64,000 bases of DNA from Macrotrachela quadricornifera (taxonomy: Eukaryota; Rotifera; Eurotatoria; Philodinida; Philodinidae): NCBI GenBank assembly GCA_022393335.1, contig JAJEKB010021337.1, positions 1,359,938-1,423,937 on the forward strand, read 5' to 3'. The first letter of the stretch is position 1; each line of letters begins with the position of its first letter. The position numbers were made by a program, and so were the translations under genes. Below the pieces are notes generated by a model. It saw only the letters and a program-made list of their open reading frames with translations. It searched no databases and was not told the DNA's origin. Below are positions 1 to 14,100 of the stretch, piece by piece.

Positions 1-1400
1 AAAGGTATGTAGTGGCCGAGAATAAACGAACAATCATTTTTATTCACCTGGTCTTATATTTTTGTCCAGGACTGTATAAAGCTAATTTAATAAGTTTCGA
101 TTTCCTCAAACAATATTCCTAGAAAGAAAGAAGGTGATATTAATACGGAGATATTCTATCTTACAATTTCAACTCTCCCCAGATCGATCAATCCAATAGT
201 AAGATCCTATCGAATCCGATAGAAAAATATGGGATTATGTAGGAACCTGATGACGGAATCGCATTGTAATCCCAAAGACCTAGATCCGATAGGTGCCAAA
301 GGGCGTAATCTAATACTGCTTAAATGAACGCTCATAAAATTGTAGCACTTGACATTTTGCCGATGGAATCCGATGCAATTCCGTCACCTGCAATCCTATA
401 GGATTCGTTGTCAGCTTTGTGAACCTCGGTCGACTTATTATTGTTATAGAAATGCAAGTAATATAAAGTTCAGAAAAATTCTTAAAATTCTTTTTCGAAC
501 TAATGGATAACACGGAAAGAATCGTAGTATCAGTATTATGAAGATTTCTTGGGTTCTTTTTTTTCTGTTTGATAAATTCACTCTTTTAATTGTAAGATTC
601 AGAGTTAAAGTTTCAAACAGTTCATATATGATTTCATTTAAAGCTAGTTTTAACTACACCCGAAAAATTATAGAAAAAAATATCGAAATACTGGAAAGAA
701 AATAAATATGGATCTAATCATAAATCGACAAAAATATTAGAAAATTTCGATCAATTTATTTCATCATCAACAATCACAATTAATTAATCGAAGAAAAACA
801 TAACAAATAGACAAATATTAAGGAAGAAAAAACTATACTAAATCAGTTAAAGTTAAATAAGATTGAACCTAACTATTAAAAATATTTTCAATTAGTAGCG
901 CACAGAAATAACCACAGAAAAACTTTTTCATTCCTGCTTTATCCTGTCGGGCCAAGCGATAATATAGAACAGGATATAAAGCAGGACAAACATTTTACCT
1001 TTAATTTTGACTAGATGAAGTTTATATTAAGTTTGTCCAAGAGTATTATCTGACATTCAAAAGGAGGAGGACTCTATATTCATATATTCTACACTTTCAC
1101 AACTATTCAATGAAAATTTCAAAGTAAGGCATTTAATGAACAAATTTGAAGAGCAGGAAATGCATTGCGCCTAACGCACCCCCACAAGGCACATTCTTAA
1201 GCTTGTCAGACATCTTCTAATCAATTTTATTCCACTATCTGTTTACATGGTGTGTACCATAGTCTAAAAGGAGTGTTGAAGCATATCAGTAGTAATTTGG
1301 AGCCTCCCTCTCATAGAGCTGTTACATGGGTACTTCAGAAAAAGCTAGCATCTTACTCATTAGTTTTCTATTTTTCGTATTCAACGGTGCCATTTTCAAA
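1..1400. other. No gene seen; dispersed repeat near 180-300
   Basis: AT-rich sequence with only short, unsupported reading frames on both strands. Around 180-300 lies a block rich in the words GATCCTATCG and TCCGATAG. Similar blocks occur near 17670-17830, 19830-19970 and 59890-60020, so this is a copy of a dispersed repeat. I see no splice-supported exon or RNA gene. Confidence 0.5.
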
Positions 1401-2281
1401 TGCCTCATCTAAAATTCGGCCTAGAAAAGTTATCTAAAGCTTTATCATATATGATATATATATTCCAGAAATACGTGATAATACTACTGACCATAGTACC
1501 TAGTGTCTACTTTTGTAAATATATCTAGTTTTTTTTCTGTCAAGATCTAAACATTTGATTTATGTCTTAATCGAACCGCTGTTTGACGGGCTACAAAAGT
1601 ATGTATCGCTTTAAAAAAATCCCCTTTCATTATTGAGTAAATCAATTCTTTCAAAATTCAGGGGTAAAAGGTTAAAGAACTGTGCTCGTATTTCAAGATT
1701 TGACTCTCGAAATTTGATTTTCCTGCAAAATAACCATATTATTCGGAATCATCATAAAAAACTCCACCTCAAAATATAGGTTTTATCAAAAAATATTTTT
1801 CGTCCAATATCGATCTCTTCTTCTCCTCGGTTCTTTTTTTTATTCAATTTTGTCCTGAGGTTCCTCACAAGTCGATATTGGACGAAAAATATTTTTTGAT
1901 AAAATCTATATTTTTAGGTGGAGTTTTTTATGGTGATTCCGAATAATATGGTTATTTTGCATGAAAATCAAGTTTCGAGAGTCAAATCTTGAAATACAAG
2001 TGCAATTCTTTAACTTTTTACCCCCAGATTTTGAAAGAATCGATTTACTCAGTAATGAAAGGGAATTTTTTTAAAGTGATATATACTTTTGTAGCCCGTC
2101 AAACAACGGTTCGAATAAGATATAAATCAAATGTTTAGATCTTGACAGAAAAAAACCAGATAGATTTACAAGAGTAGGCACTAGGTGCTATGGTCAGTAG
2201 TATTATCACATATTTCTGGAATAGACACATCATATGTGATAAAGCTTTAGATAACTTTTCTAGGCCTAATTTTAGTAGGCA
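1401..2281. mobile_element. Foldback (large inverted repeat) element
   Basis: Left arm 1401-1812 is the near-perfect reverse complement of right arm 1873-2281, with a loop of about 60 bp. The arms match along their whole length with scattered substitutions and small indels. No transposase reading frame is present; the 61-62 aa frames in both arms are mirror images of each other and look non-coding. The structure fits a non-autonomous foldback or MITE-like element. I could not define a target-site duplication. Confidence 0.75.
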
Positions 2282-5228
2282 TGTATAATTCAGCCAAAAA
2301 ACCAAAGTGCTGTAACTTTGCATTTATGCGCACCTTATATTTTGGTGAATACTCTCATTTTCAACCTAAGCCAGACTTATAACCGGCAACGGTAAGCGAC
2401 TGGTTCGGTCTGTTTCAGTCCAGTAGAAGATTTCTTATCGGTCAGTATACCGTCCTGTAGAAATGATTCTTTCTCTCTATAGTTCTATATGAGATATTCT
2501 TGAGTTTTGCATGTTCACTTGAAAACAATGAGCACAATATTTTAGTTTTTTTCGTAAATTCAAAATTTTTTAGTGATGTCTAAGATTTTCTGTAAGGATA
2601 AATGCAGCTGAGTGTTATATTTAGTGAAAATTTGTGATATTAAACTGGCCATATTTCATGAATTCTTTTTCATATGGAATTATCCCTTCGTGGTTGTCCT
2701 GATTTTTGTAATTCGTAGTTGTCGTGGGGTCCGCCTGGACCCACTGCAAGAAAATTACAGAAAAAGATTTTTCTCCTTCTTCAAGCTTTTCATTTGACTT
2801 ATACGAAGAGAAGAACACTTTTATGCATGAAAGCTATTGAGTTAACTCTCGTGGAAACAATGTAAAGATGTATGGTATCTCAAAAAAATACTTTCTTTTG
2901 TCGGTTTTATAGAAAGCTTGACAATAGCTGGAAATATATGAAATAAACCAATTTAGTCTAGACGATAAGATTCTACGCGTATGTTGACGTGTATATATGT
3001 TGCACATTTAATCAATGGTTTGATTAAAAAAGAAAGATACTTTTCTTTTTGAACCAAAACTACTTTTATCTTCCTTTTTACTACTTTAAAGAAAACAATA
3101 AAGACTCATTTTTTTACCACGATTATGTTGTTGCTCATACAAGAAGCTTTCTTCATAAATTTGAAGCATACTCTAATGTTTTTCCATGCCTGTTTTACAG
3201 GTCACTGTCATGAGGTCGTACACTAGCGGGCCAGACGAGAACTTTTAGGTGTGGCAATACAACTTCTGACTGTGACAGTCAGCAGTTTTTGGCAGATCTT
3301 GTGCTAATTTCAAATTTGTTTTTCTAGGAAAAGCTTTTTTATGTGAGGCAATTGCAACCGATTGCCTCCTGGTGGCCCACCGATATATAAATCCACAGGT
3401 AGTAGCTCCAGCAAGGCGAAAGATGTGCTGGTAACAATATGGTTGTCGTAGGGTCCACCCGGACCCACAGCCGCATTTTATATCTACAAGGCGTATCTAG
3501 GATTTTTAATAAGGGTGATATAGGCCAACATGGGATTAGAGATTAGATAAGAGTATTGGTCCCGAACAGGAACTCTTAATGTAGTATCGAATAAAAAACT
3601 GTGAAATGGGTCCGCGTGGACCCCACAACAACTACGAAGGGTTATATTATCAATACAAAATTGAAAAATTTTTTATCGTTGTAATTTATTATAAAATTTG
3701 TGATATTTCCCCTACTGTTTATAGGATACATTTTGCACTGATATCAAAGATAACAAAACGCGTATTACGTTGTGAAAAACTGATACAGAATGTGTAATCC
3801 TATGAAGTTTATAGGTCACCAGTACATATTAACAAAGAAAAAACTAATGGAAAAAAATATTCGAAGAACTGAAAAAAGATTTATATAATTATTATTGTGA
3901 TCAGAATGCAGGTATGGCTCTGACTGTTCTACCGATACCAACATCGGTAACGAAAAATCTCTACCGGCTCTACCTCTGAGTTGAACTGACCAGCTCCGCT
4001 GAATTTTATAATTTCATATCAAAGGAACTGCGCTGACAGTTTTATTTTATGTTTCTGTTTTAATATTTGTAAGAAATAATGCTGAAATTAGCGCCGTTTA
4101 TCGTTTGAATAACGACATGAAGAACTTATACAAAGTATATATAGTGATAACTAATGAAAGTAAGTCTAATGCAAGAACTTTTAAAGAAAATAGCTTATAA
4201 AATCACAGGGCCAACTTGTGCATCCTGTTCTGTCCTTCTGTGCCGTTCAGCCATCACTTGCCTTGCTGAGCGGCAAGATAACAAAAATTTTAGTTTTGTG
4301 CCGCTCTGCAAGAGATGAGCACAGGACAAAACAGCAGGACGGCCGCTCACCCTGCCCTGTACTTATCTCTGGTAGTGCACCATTTATGTTATCCATTTGA
4401 TTTTGGAGAATGGGATTATTTTGATTATTTCACTATTAGCACTGTCAATCATCTGAAACTGTTTGTTTATTTTTAAAATAATGGGATGCTATCCTTCAAG
4501 ATATTTTGGATTCAGTAATCGTTTGTGTCATTTCATAGTTGATGATGATGATGAATGATTTAAAAATCAAATTGGACATATTCAAGTTTTAAGTTTACTA
4601 TATACCAATGGACAATTAGAGCATTATATCGTAATTTATTGCGCGGCAATCAACAATAAAAAGTAGAGAGCCGAAATTCTAACATAGAGTAGATCTAGAT
4701 GTTGACGTAGTAGTTCAGTCTCTTTCATTCTACGAATATGTGACAATAGAATGTTCTTTGAGAAAAAGAAAATTTCTTAGATCATCTTTATCTTTATTAA
4801 GTTTATGTGAGAGCTTGTTTCCTATGCTGAAATGCTCAATTCCAAAGTATTTTAATATCATATACATGAAAGTAAGATTATTTATTTTGAAGATTCGTTA
4901 GAGAAGGTTCAGGAATGGTTAAGTCTACAAATTCAACCATATGCTTGTCCTCATAATCGATTTATATAAGAATGTAACTTATTTACAGAAAGATAATATT
5001 TATTGGGTTTGAATGTTTGACGAGGAAGAATTGAATTTTATCTAAAATCGGTAAACTAATGATTAAATTAACCAAAGTGTAGATGTATCAGTTAGATGAT
5101 CGTTTTGAAAAAAAGGAGATCTAAGTAATTCATAAGTATGATGATAAAAGACTCATTTCACTAGAACACATAAAAAGTAAAGATCTAAAAACAATGAAAA
5201 TATAAATTATGAAACAAGTTTCTAAGTA
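2282..5228. other. No gene seen; GGTCC palindromes at 2711, 3443 and 3607
   Basis: About 2.9 kb with no supported gene. Three copies of a partly palindromic GC-rich word (GGGTCC-N4-GGACCC) occur at 2726-2742, 3451-3466 and 3608-3623. The first and third sit in inverted copies of a segment of about 32 bp (2713-2744 and 3607-3638). A GC-richer patch at 4210-4380 contains small self-complementary words around GCCGTTCAGC and GCTGAGCGGC. The rest is AT-rich and featureless to me. Confidence 0.4.
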
Positions 5229-5616
5229 AATCCAATAAATGTTTTCAATGTTGATCTAAATTCACCTGCATTATATTTATCTTCTTACAATAGTTTAGCG
5301 AAATTCAATGCCAGTCCTCTCATTTATGATGAAAAATCGAGCCGTTTTCCTCCTAATACAACACTTAAAACGATAGTGTCACAAATAATGGTCGAAAAGT
5401 GGAATCCCTCGTTATTATATGATCGATATTGGCAAACATGTGCACCAATTTATTGTACTTATTCGGAGATCGTACATACAAAAAATTTCGTTGGAATATT
5501 AATAGTATTGGTGTCCACGATTAGTGGTCTTATTGCTGCACTACGCATAATCACACCTATCTTTATCAATTTTGTTTTTAGTTTATTCACACGAACTCCT
5601 AAAAGACCAAAACAAG
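5229..5616 (+). pseudogene. 3' exon fragment, bdelloid two-TM Cys-rich membrane protein family
   Basis: The frame open from about 5226 encodes the C-terminal third of the same family as the gene at 8199-10079. It shares an SRFPxNTT motif, a VExW segment, a C-x-P-x-x-C-x-Y motif, and then a TM helix (about 20 residues, starting NFVGILIVL) followed by a basic tail. In-frame stops lie upstream, and the N-terminal TM and most of the ectodomain are absent. It ends at a plausible phase-1 donor (G then GTAATT at 5617). A 90-bp inverted repeat starts just downstream at 5641. Best read as a truncated or decayed paralogue; an unidentified distant 5' exon is possible. The family role is unknown. Confidence 0.6.
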
Positions 5617-5640
5617 GTAATTATTAATTAGTTATTTTGT

Positions 5641-7024
5641 AATGTATATGTCGCGTCGAAGTTATTTCAGATCAATTAAATATTAAATAATTATCCAACA
5701 ACCGATGATATCATGATAAAAATGAATATTTATATCGAAAGAGTTGGTGCCTTTTTCATGGGCTATATCCTCTTCCAACTCGGTTTTTGTTTTTTCTATT
5801 ATTTTTTTTTTGTGTTACGACCCAAAAATACACTGAAAACATTTTTTTTTTCATCATAAAAAACTAATATTAATATTTTTCTCTCAACCTCTCTCAGCTT
5901 TTTTTTGTGTATTTTGACCTGAACTCTGCGAGTAAAACTTTAATAAGAAATATTTTAGAATGAAAAGAAAATTACTAATATTTATTTTTGTATTTTCCAT
6001 GAAAATCGACTCTCCTAAAATAGTGATTTTCTTGCTAATACTAAAATTGTCAATCGAACAATTTCGTCAGCTTAGATCCTGATATTAGCCTCAATAAAAA
6101 ATAATTAAAAGAAGAAAATGCAAACGGGTACGGGGCAAGTATAAGCGATCAATTCTTCTTGGATTTAAATAACGTACATATAGGTTTTTTAAAACTTGAT
6201 AAGTTGTTTAAAGATTATTCGGAAAGATTGTAAATTGCAATTCATTGATACATTGAATAATTATTGTTTAATTTAGACCACAATAAATTTCTGTGTTTGA
6301 TGAAAAGTCTCTAAAATATTATAACTGAGATTTAGATCAGAAGGAAGCTTTAATTTAATACAAAAAAGAGATTCATCAAAAATAAATCAGTTGTTTTGAA
6401 CACAATAGTCCACGTCGGATCGTAGGAAGACTTCACATGGAAATGATTTAAGGCTAATGGAATTTAGTTTTTTAAGAAATTTACTGAATTCATCTTTGAC
6501 AGAATATAATACCTTTTCATTCTATAAATAAAAACCATAACAAAGAAGAGGTATCTTGCATCTTCATTTCGTTTTTCTTCTGCTTCTGTCCTCATTTTCC
6601 TCTTTCAAAACGAAGTCATTTTAGCTTCATTCTCAATCTTAATATTTTACATTAAATTGAACAACAAAACCTTTAGTACCGTTACAAAAAGTTTCGAAAA
6701 ACAAACTCTGGCAACTGCAGTGATTATATTTATAAATTTCCTGCAAGTTCGCCCTGTAGAAAGTCTAGAGACCCTTCATCAAGTATAAAACTTAGTGTAG
6801 TCTAAGATGAATAATACTCATTCAAAGTGTCAATGAAATGTAATTTTCAATTCTTCTGCGTAATATTTTAAAAATTTACTGGTTTTTTTTGTAAAAAACC
6901 ATACGTACATTATTAAAGTGTAAAAGCTACTCTAAATATTCATATTTACCGTGATATGATCGATTGTTGGATAATTATTTAATATTTAATTGATCTGAAA
7001 TAATTTCGACACGACATATACATT
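5641..7024. mobile_element. 1.38-kb element with ~90-bp terminal inverted repeats
   Basis: Positions 5641-5730 match the reverse complement of 6935-7024 closely; both contain the word TCAGATCAATTAAATATT. The interior carries no long reading frame. Part of it (about 5750-6110) resembles, more weakly, the arms of the element at 11480-12902, including the words TTTTTGTT and GCTAATACTAAAA. It therefore looks like a non-autonomous TIR element or a composite of two. It begins right after the truncated membrane-protein exon. Target duplication not resolved. Confidence 0.65.
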
Positions 7025-8198
7025 GACATCTTTCATATATCAGAGCTCTATTTTGAAGATAATTTATTTCAATTGAAAATAACGATAGAACAAATCTCAG
7101 AATCTATGTTTTTGATATTTTCATCGGTGAAATTTTCGATTAATTGTTAGAGATTGTTTGTAAATCACATAAATGAGTTGTGACTCGATTTCATTGACTA
7201 AATCTTCAATGGTTTTTAAAAAAAGTTTTTACAACTAAATTCCGGCATTTGTTGATTATCATCTCTCGAAAGAAATTTTTGAAAATTGTAAGACAATCCA
7301 TATTATTCTTTTCTCATTATATTAATTCAATCGAAAATATACAGAGACCATCTACAGTTCATTAAGCAAGGTTGTCACTATTGTATTTTCTTTAGATTTA
7401 GAAACAACAACACTATTGTCCAGATGAGAGAAAATAACGAGAGAACATTGTCAACTGTCCGATCGCTTTTCACTCGAGACCATGACCATTCGAGCAGTCT
7501 TGCTGAGTACCGAGATATTTACATTTTAAAAAAAAACGTCTGTTTTGAAATATGACCGAAAACAGGTCTTTTCTTTCAAATATAAATATCTCGGTAAAGG
7601 TTCGTTTGTTCTAGCTCAAACTTTGGAAAGTTTCTAGTGAATATAAGGTCCATCTATGAATAAAACTTGAGCTCGAAATTCGCTCATTCAGGTTCTCACA
7701 GGTTCTATGCTCATAAGTCAAAAATTGCATAAAACCCCTGTATCTCGGCAAGAGAAGATCGAAGAAGCAAACTCAAACAGACTTTTTCAATCCTCCGTAA
7801 AACCGATCGAACAGTTGAAAATGTTCCCTCGTAAGTAACGGGAGTTCCAGTTAATTTTGGTCAAATTTCGAGTCTATTTAGCTACGCTATGCGTTTGAAT
7901 TTCGAGTAAAACGATATTCTTAGATGAGTCATTTTAGCAGTGGTGAAGTGAAAAGTTTGAAATATTTCTTCTAATTTTCATTAATAGACAATATAGAAGA
8001 AAAGTGTTTTCACACATTGTCTTAGATGTTGCTTTGCTTATAGATATTAGAATTCTTGGTGAAATTTCTATTTTTAATCTTCTAAAATTCGTTTCGATAA
8101 AAAGAATTTGAAACAAAAAATTCTAATACATCACACACATTTTTCCAAGAGTATAAATATTTGATTCTTTTTGTTTTGTTCAGTTTAATTATTTGAGA
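7025..8198. other. Intergenic; hairpins, no gene
   Basis: No supported exon. Around 7507-7600 the words CCGAGATATTT and AAATATCTCGG form an imperfect inverted pair of about 90 bp. This region is presumably upstream sequence of the gene that follows, but I recognise no promoter motif. Confidence 0.35.
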
Positions 8199-11100
8199 AT
8201 GATTAATATTTCTTTGTTAATTCTTCAATTTCGATATCTTAAAAGTTGTAATTATTTGTTGATAACAGATGTGATAGTGTTTCTTTGTTCTGTATATAGT
8301 TCATCCAAAACTGTATGATCGAATAAAAAAAATATTGAAGAATTTAATCACAACTTTAACTACTTCATTGATCAATCTAAATATATTTCCTCTATGGACT
8401 TTTGGAAGTAATACCAATCAAATGACTGCCAAACGCCTTGGTCAATGGGCCACTCGTCTTTACATTCTGTTATTCGTTATTAGCCTTGTAATTGCTGTTT
8501 TCTATATTGGTATTCGACCTCAATTATTGACGAAGATTTTTGATAAACCAAGCTTAAATCTCTATAATCGTCTTATACGTGATCATGGAGACACACTCGA
8601 ATGTTCTTGTTCATCAATTTCGTCAACATATGATCAATTTGTTGAAATTGAACCTATCTTTCATCAAGTAAGATCATAACATTATTCTAATTTATTTCAA
8701 ATAAAAAACTTGTACGAGACATGTGCTATATTGCACTGAAAAAAAATCTATATTGTTTCTGAAAGACTTGTTTTGATCAGAGACCGTCAAAACTGTACCG
8801 CGGTATTGCTTCGCTTATGCAACATCTCGCGGAGTGCGTCCCTACGCCATTCAGACGTTCGCGAGGTGGTGCAAGGACATGAAAGAAACTAATTAGTTCT
8901 TTGAAAACTTGCTGATATGCAACAAGCGTAGGCGTGAGCATCATCGCGGTACAGTGTTGACGGTCTCTGGTTTCGATCTTCTTACATTGGAGTTGAAACT
9001 TGAATACATTCTTTGTTTTTCATTAATTGATCATAGATCTGCTCAAGTACATTTATTTTGGATCAATGGCGAAGAAATGTTACTAATGGTTTGGTTTCTG
9101 ATCTATCTATTTATGATACAAGAGATTATCGACGTTTTCTTTCTGCCCATTTGCAATTTCTTAAGGGTTTATGTCAATCTTCTATTCAATCAGTAAACAA
9201 TTCTATCAATCAATTTCTTTCTTCTTCATTTATTACTACTAAAATTATTCCAGAAACAATTTTAACTTCGCAAGCTAATTTACTTATTGAACAGAGTAAA
9301 TTAAGTGCTCCCATCATATTTGCTCGTCTTCTCTTGTTACTTCAAACCACACATCATGCAATTGCAATCATATCAGCCTATGGAACGAATTATATATACA
9401 CAGGTGGTTACAACCATTATTATTTAGACATTCAAGCAATGATCTATGATAATGAATGTTCATGTGACATGAATGCAACGTGTACGATTCAAGCCAATTT
9501 TCTCAATAATAATTTATCTCAAATAATTCCAATCAATGGGTTAAAAATGGGTTGTACACCAAGTGAATCATTTCTTCAATCAACTCTCGAATGTTTTTAT
9601 AACTCTTCATGTATCAATATCATTGAAATGCAGACAAACTACACACATAGTATCCATACTATTCCTCTCATCGCAACAAATACGAGCCGATTTCCAATTA
9701 ATACAACTGTGAAAGATCTTGTTAATGATCTTTTCGTCGAAGAATGGTCAACAAAAATCGATTATTCATTATATTTTAAACAATGTTCACCGACAGTATG
9801 TTCATATACCTACATTCAACAACTCAATTCAATCTACACAATAACTTTTATATTCGGTATTTCCGGTGGTCTGATGCTCGTCCTCAAATGGATTTGTCCT
9901 ATAATAGTTCGTCTTGTGAATAAAGTCAATCGGAGTCGCAAGAAGAGAACAAACCTTGTTCAACCTGAGATTACTACTGATACAACGACCGTTATAAATC
10001 TTAACACAATGTCTGATTCAATGAACATTCCGAATGATGCTATTGATCTGCAATTAGAATCGACTGATCCACCACCTCCGTATATCTCTTTTTTTTAAAT
10101 ATCAATGATAATTTTGTATAATCTTTATTAGGACACACCTTACTTCAACACCAATAAGCTCTCGCAAGATCATCTTTTGGATTATACTCATTATAATTTT
10201 ATTAATGGTCATCATTGTTTCTTTTTTTAAAATGGTTCTACTAGCAAAAAATGAAACTGTACTACCAGGTATAATCTTCTTCACAAATAACTTTCACAAT
10301 GGTCTAGCCGAATTTATTGAGAAGTTAAAAGATGGTGATTAGATTAAAAAATATTGGGTTTCCTCTCGATCAAATCCAAGAAAATAGAATTAGTCAACAG
10401 ATTTAGACCCCCAAATTTTTTTAAAAATTTAGAAGAAAAATCTTCTATCTCATTTGAATCTCACGTAAAAATCGTTTAAGTGTATAACAATATCCAATCT
10501 CTTAACCCATAATTGATTCCATTGTCTTTGTCTTCGATACAATAGTAACATAGAAATTACAAATCAAAATTACATCATACCTACAAAAACTATTATCAGA
10601 ATTTTAAAAGAAGATAGTTCGTCAAAATGTTTAAAAATTTCTAATCAAGGCATATAAAGATTTGCGGTCTTTATCATTCGAAAGAAGGAACCAATAGCGC
10701 CCCACGATGCCTTTTTTAGAATGATGAAAACCACAGATCTCTACCTGTCTTCATTAGAACGTTATAAGCATTTTGCCTAACTACCGTCTTTTAAAATTTT
10801 GATACTTGATTGACTACATTATTTACCTAGATGAGATCAGAATAGCGTATAAAATAGAACAATATTTCTCTTCAAAGTTATTTCGATATATTGTGCTTGA
10901 TGATGAAGTACACAATGAACATTATCTAGAGACACTTTTACAGAAATCTTGGAGAAATTCATGGACATTGATCTACGATAGAATCAAACCTTTTAATATG
11001 ATACACAATTTTTTATTAAGATTGTCTAAGAATACGTAATCTAATTGGTTCAGAAAGATGGAAATGTTATTTTGATATTTGTATGTTACTAAAACCAATT

Positions 11101-14100
11101 AAATTCATCTCTTTAATTCTATACAAGTTGTAGATATTTCTAATCTTTTACGTCGTGAATCAAGATTACTTTTCTTAGTATGATAATCAGGTTATCGAGT
11201 GTAGAAGTTAATAGAATTATATGATTATTAATCTAAAATTATACGAAACAACTATTGCTAAGTCGATTATTGATATTACGAGATTTTTTTCGAAAGATTC
11301 AAAAGATAATTAGTTATTGTTATAATAAAAACATTTATCTTTCTTTTCGAGAAAGTTTTCATATGACGATTAGAAAAAGATCTTCCATTTTCAATTAGAA
11401 TATATAGATATTTAAAGATTGGATTTTATTCAAAAGGAAGTGACGCTTTTTCCAAGGGTTATACCTTCCCTTCGATAGGTTTTTGTTCTTTCAATTATTT
11501 TTTTATTAGGACTAATGTAAGGATATACAAGATCGCGAAATTATTCCTTGGACATTTTTAGTATTAGCAAAAAAATTAATATTTTATGAAAGAGTCAATA
11601 TACATAGAAAATATCAAAAAAATGGTTAGTATTTCGAGATTTTAATTATTAAAAATTGATTTTTATGGAAAATAATCACCATATTTGAGATCAGCATGCA
11701 AAAAATACACCAAAAAATGTATTTTTCATCAGAATTTTCCCCAATTTCTAGCAGTGGTCAATCAGTCGAACATGACCTCGAGGTCCAATTCTCAAAGTTT
11801 AAATATTGAAACGAATACTAATATGATTAGTCTATTTTATCCTAAAACAGAATTTCCAAAAATCAACTCGAACTCTAGAAAAGCTCATCAACAAAAATAT
11901 TGTTCAAAAATTGGTAATTGTAGGGAAGCCGCTCCTTTTATCAGCTTATGAAAATATTTTAAAGTGAAAAACTATGTCGAACGAATGATTCGTTCATGAG
12001 CTTTATTGCATCAAAAAAATGTTTCGGTTGAATAAGAAATAGAACAAAAAAACGGTGATTACTAGGCCGAAAGTAGGTAAAAAAATAACCATTTCGTATT
12101 TTGTGAATACTACAAAAAGTTTTATTCTGATTGAGCTGAAACTTTCGACGATTACTCTCCCATATGTGATATATCTTTAATAATAGCGCCGTGTTGAATT
12201 AGCGAACACAGACAAAATAAGAGGTAATCTAAAGAACCCGGCTTTGGTCCCGGAATCGCTGGTTTTACGAATATGAGAACATTTTAACGCAAAACTAAGG
12301 TAATATTCGGAATCAGCTCGTCGAACTGCATCGAATCATATACAACAGTAAGCATTTCGGAAAAAAATTCGGTCGTTAAATCCGATAAGGTTTTGAAAAT
12401 CAGTCTTTCCAACACTACAAAGAGTTTCAATACGATTAAGCTCAAAGTTTTGCTGGTTGTCCTTCGATGTCTGGTGAAACAATTACTATAGCGCCATCCC
12501 ATGTCGATGAGCATAGCCTGTGCTATACTATGAGTATCCCAAAAACTGAGCTTTTTGACCCGGAATCGTTAATTTTGCGAATACAGACAGGTTTTGGAAA
12601 AAAACCAAGGTGGCTGTACCCTCCCCTCTACGGACAAAATTTTGATGGGAAATATTTCACAATGAAAAATAAATTATTTGGTGTATTTTTTGCATGCTGA
12701 TCTCGAATATGGTGATTATTTTCCATAAAAATCAATTTTTAATAATTAAAATCTCGAAATACTATCCGTTTTTTTGATATTTTCTATGTAAATTGACTCT
12801 TTCATAAAATATTGAATTTTTTTGCTAATACTAAAAATATCCAAGAAATAATTTCGTGATCTTGTGTATCCTCATATCAGTCTCAATTGAAAGAACAAAA
12901 GCCTCTGAGGGCTATAGGTATCAATTTCTTTGATTTTTTTTTGTTCTGTTTTATCTCTAATGGTGTAGAATACAATTCCGTAGAGTTTTATGAGATTAAC
13001 GAAAATTTAAATAATAAGTATATCAAGATTTATTTATGTGTTGGTAAAATAATTTTATTTTCTATAATTGAGAGAAAAATCAATTGATTAATGTACATAG
13101 AATATTTTAATGTTCGAATGACAAAATAAATATATTTTTAAAAGGTAAATGTATTTGCATAAAAGTTGAAATTTAAATAAAATATTTTATTTTTGTAAGT
13201 CTCTCAATCTTAATTGTTTAATTTCTGATCTGAACATTTATTTTTCTAATAATTTAATATTTCTATAGTTAGTTTAATTTCGATATTTCCTATTAAAATA
13301 ATGATATAGAAAAACTCCAAGTGATGATTAAAGTCTAATAGAAACTAAAATCTTTGAAAATTTAGTTTGTTGATTATTTTGTAAGTTTGTATTTATCTAA
13401 AAGAATATTTATTTCGTAGTTCCTTTAATAAATACAACCACTAGTACAAGTACAACTGCAATAATAAATACAAGTACAACTGCAATAGTAAATACAAGTA
13501 CAACAATCAGCACAACGAAGATGATGATCACAAGTACATCAACGACAACGTTTTCTTCATCAACAGGTCAGTAGATCAAAATTGTTGTTTAAAAAAACAA
13601 GAGTTATTAAGAGACAAAATCGATCCTTTACCATAATTCTATTTTATCTCGGGTATTTTATCATTTTTACTATGAGAGGACTATTTCTATGAAAATTCTA
13701 CTGTCTGACTTGATAGATAGCTATCGTAGCGAATACATTTTGATATGATAGTATAGGAGTTATTCTTTTTCGAAAATGTCGATTCAGTCTATATTATATA
13801 TCAGTCGATAGATCTCTTCGAGATTTATTTAATGATTCTAAATAGTATATAGAAAAAGTAAAAGTGTATAGGTGTTTTCTTCTATAAATATGATTAAAAT
13901 ATTTTTAAATTGAAAAGGTAGGATGTCTCAGTAAAGAATTTTCAAAGCATCACTTTCTCTGAAAACATGCGGATTTTCTAACGGGTGCGCCATAAAGAAT
14001 GAGGGTCTGCATAATATGACTATAACTTTTTTTCTTTTTGATCTTTAAAGCTGCTTCTTTTTTCAAAAGATGCGCCGTCAAATTCTCTACAAAACCATAA

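Noticed and set aside
310..513. Minus-strand 67-codon frame
   Set aside because: No domain, no splice context, overlaps a dispersed repeat.
4218..4400. 60-codon frame in a GC-richer patch
   Set aside because: Frame reflects self-complementary GC-rich words; no recognisable protein and no conservation visible in the window.
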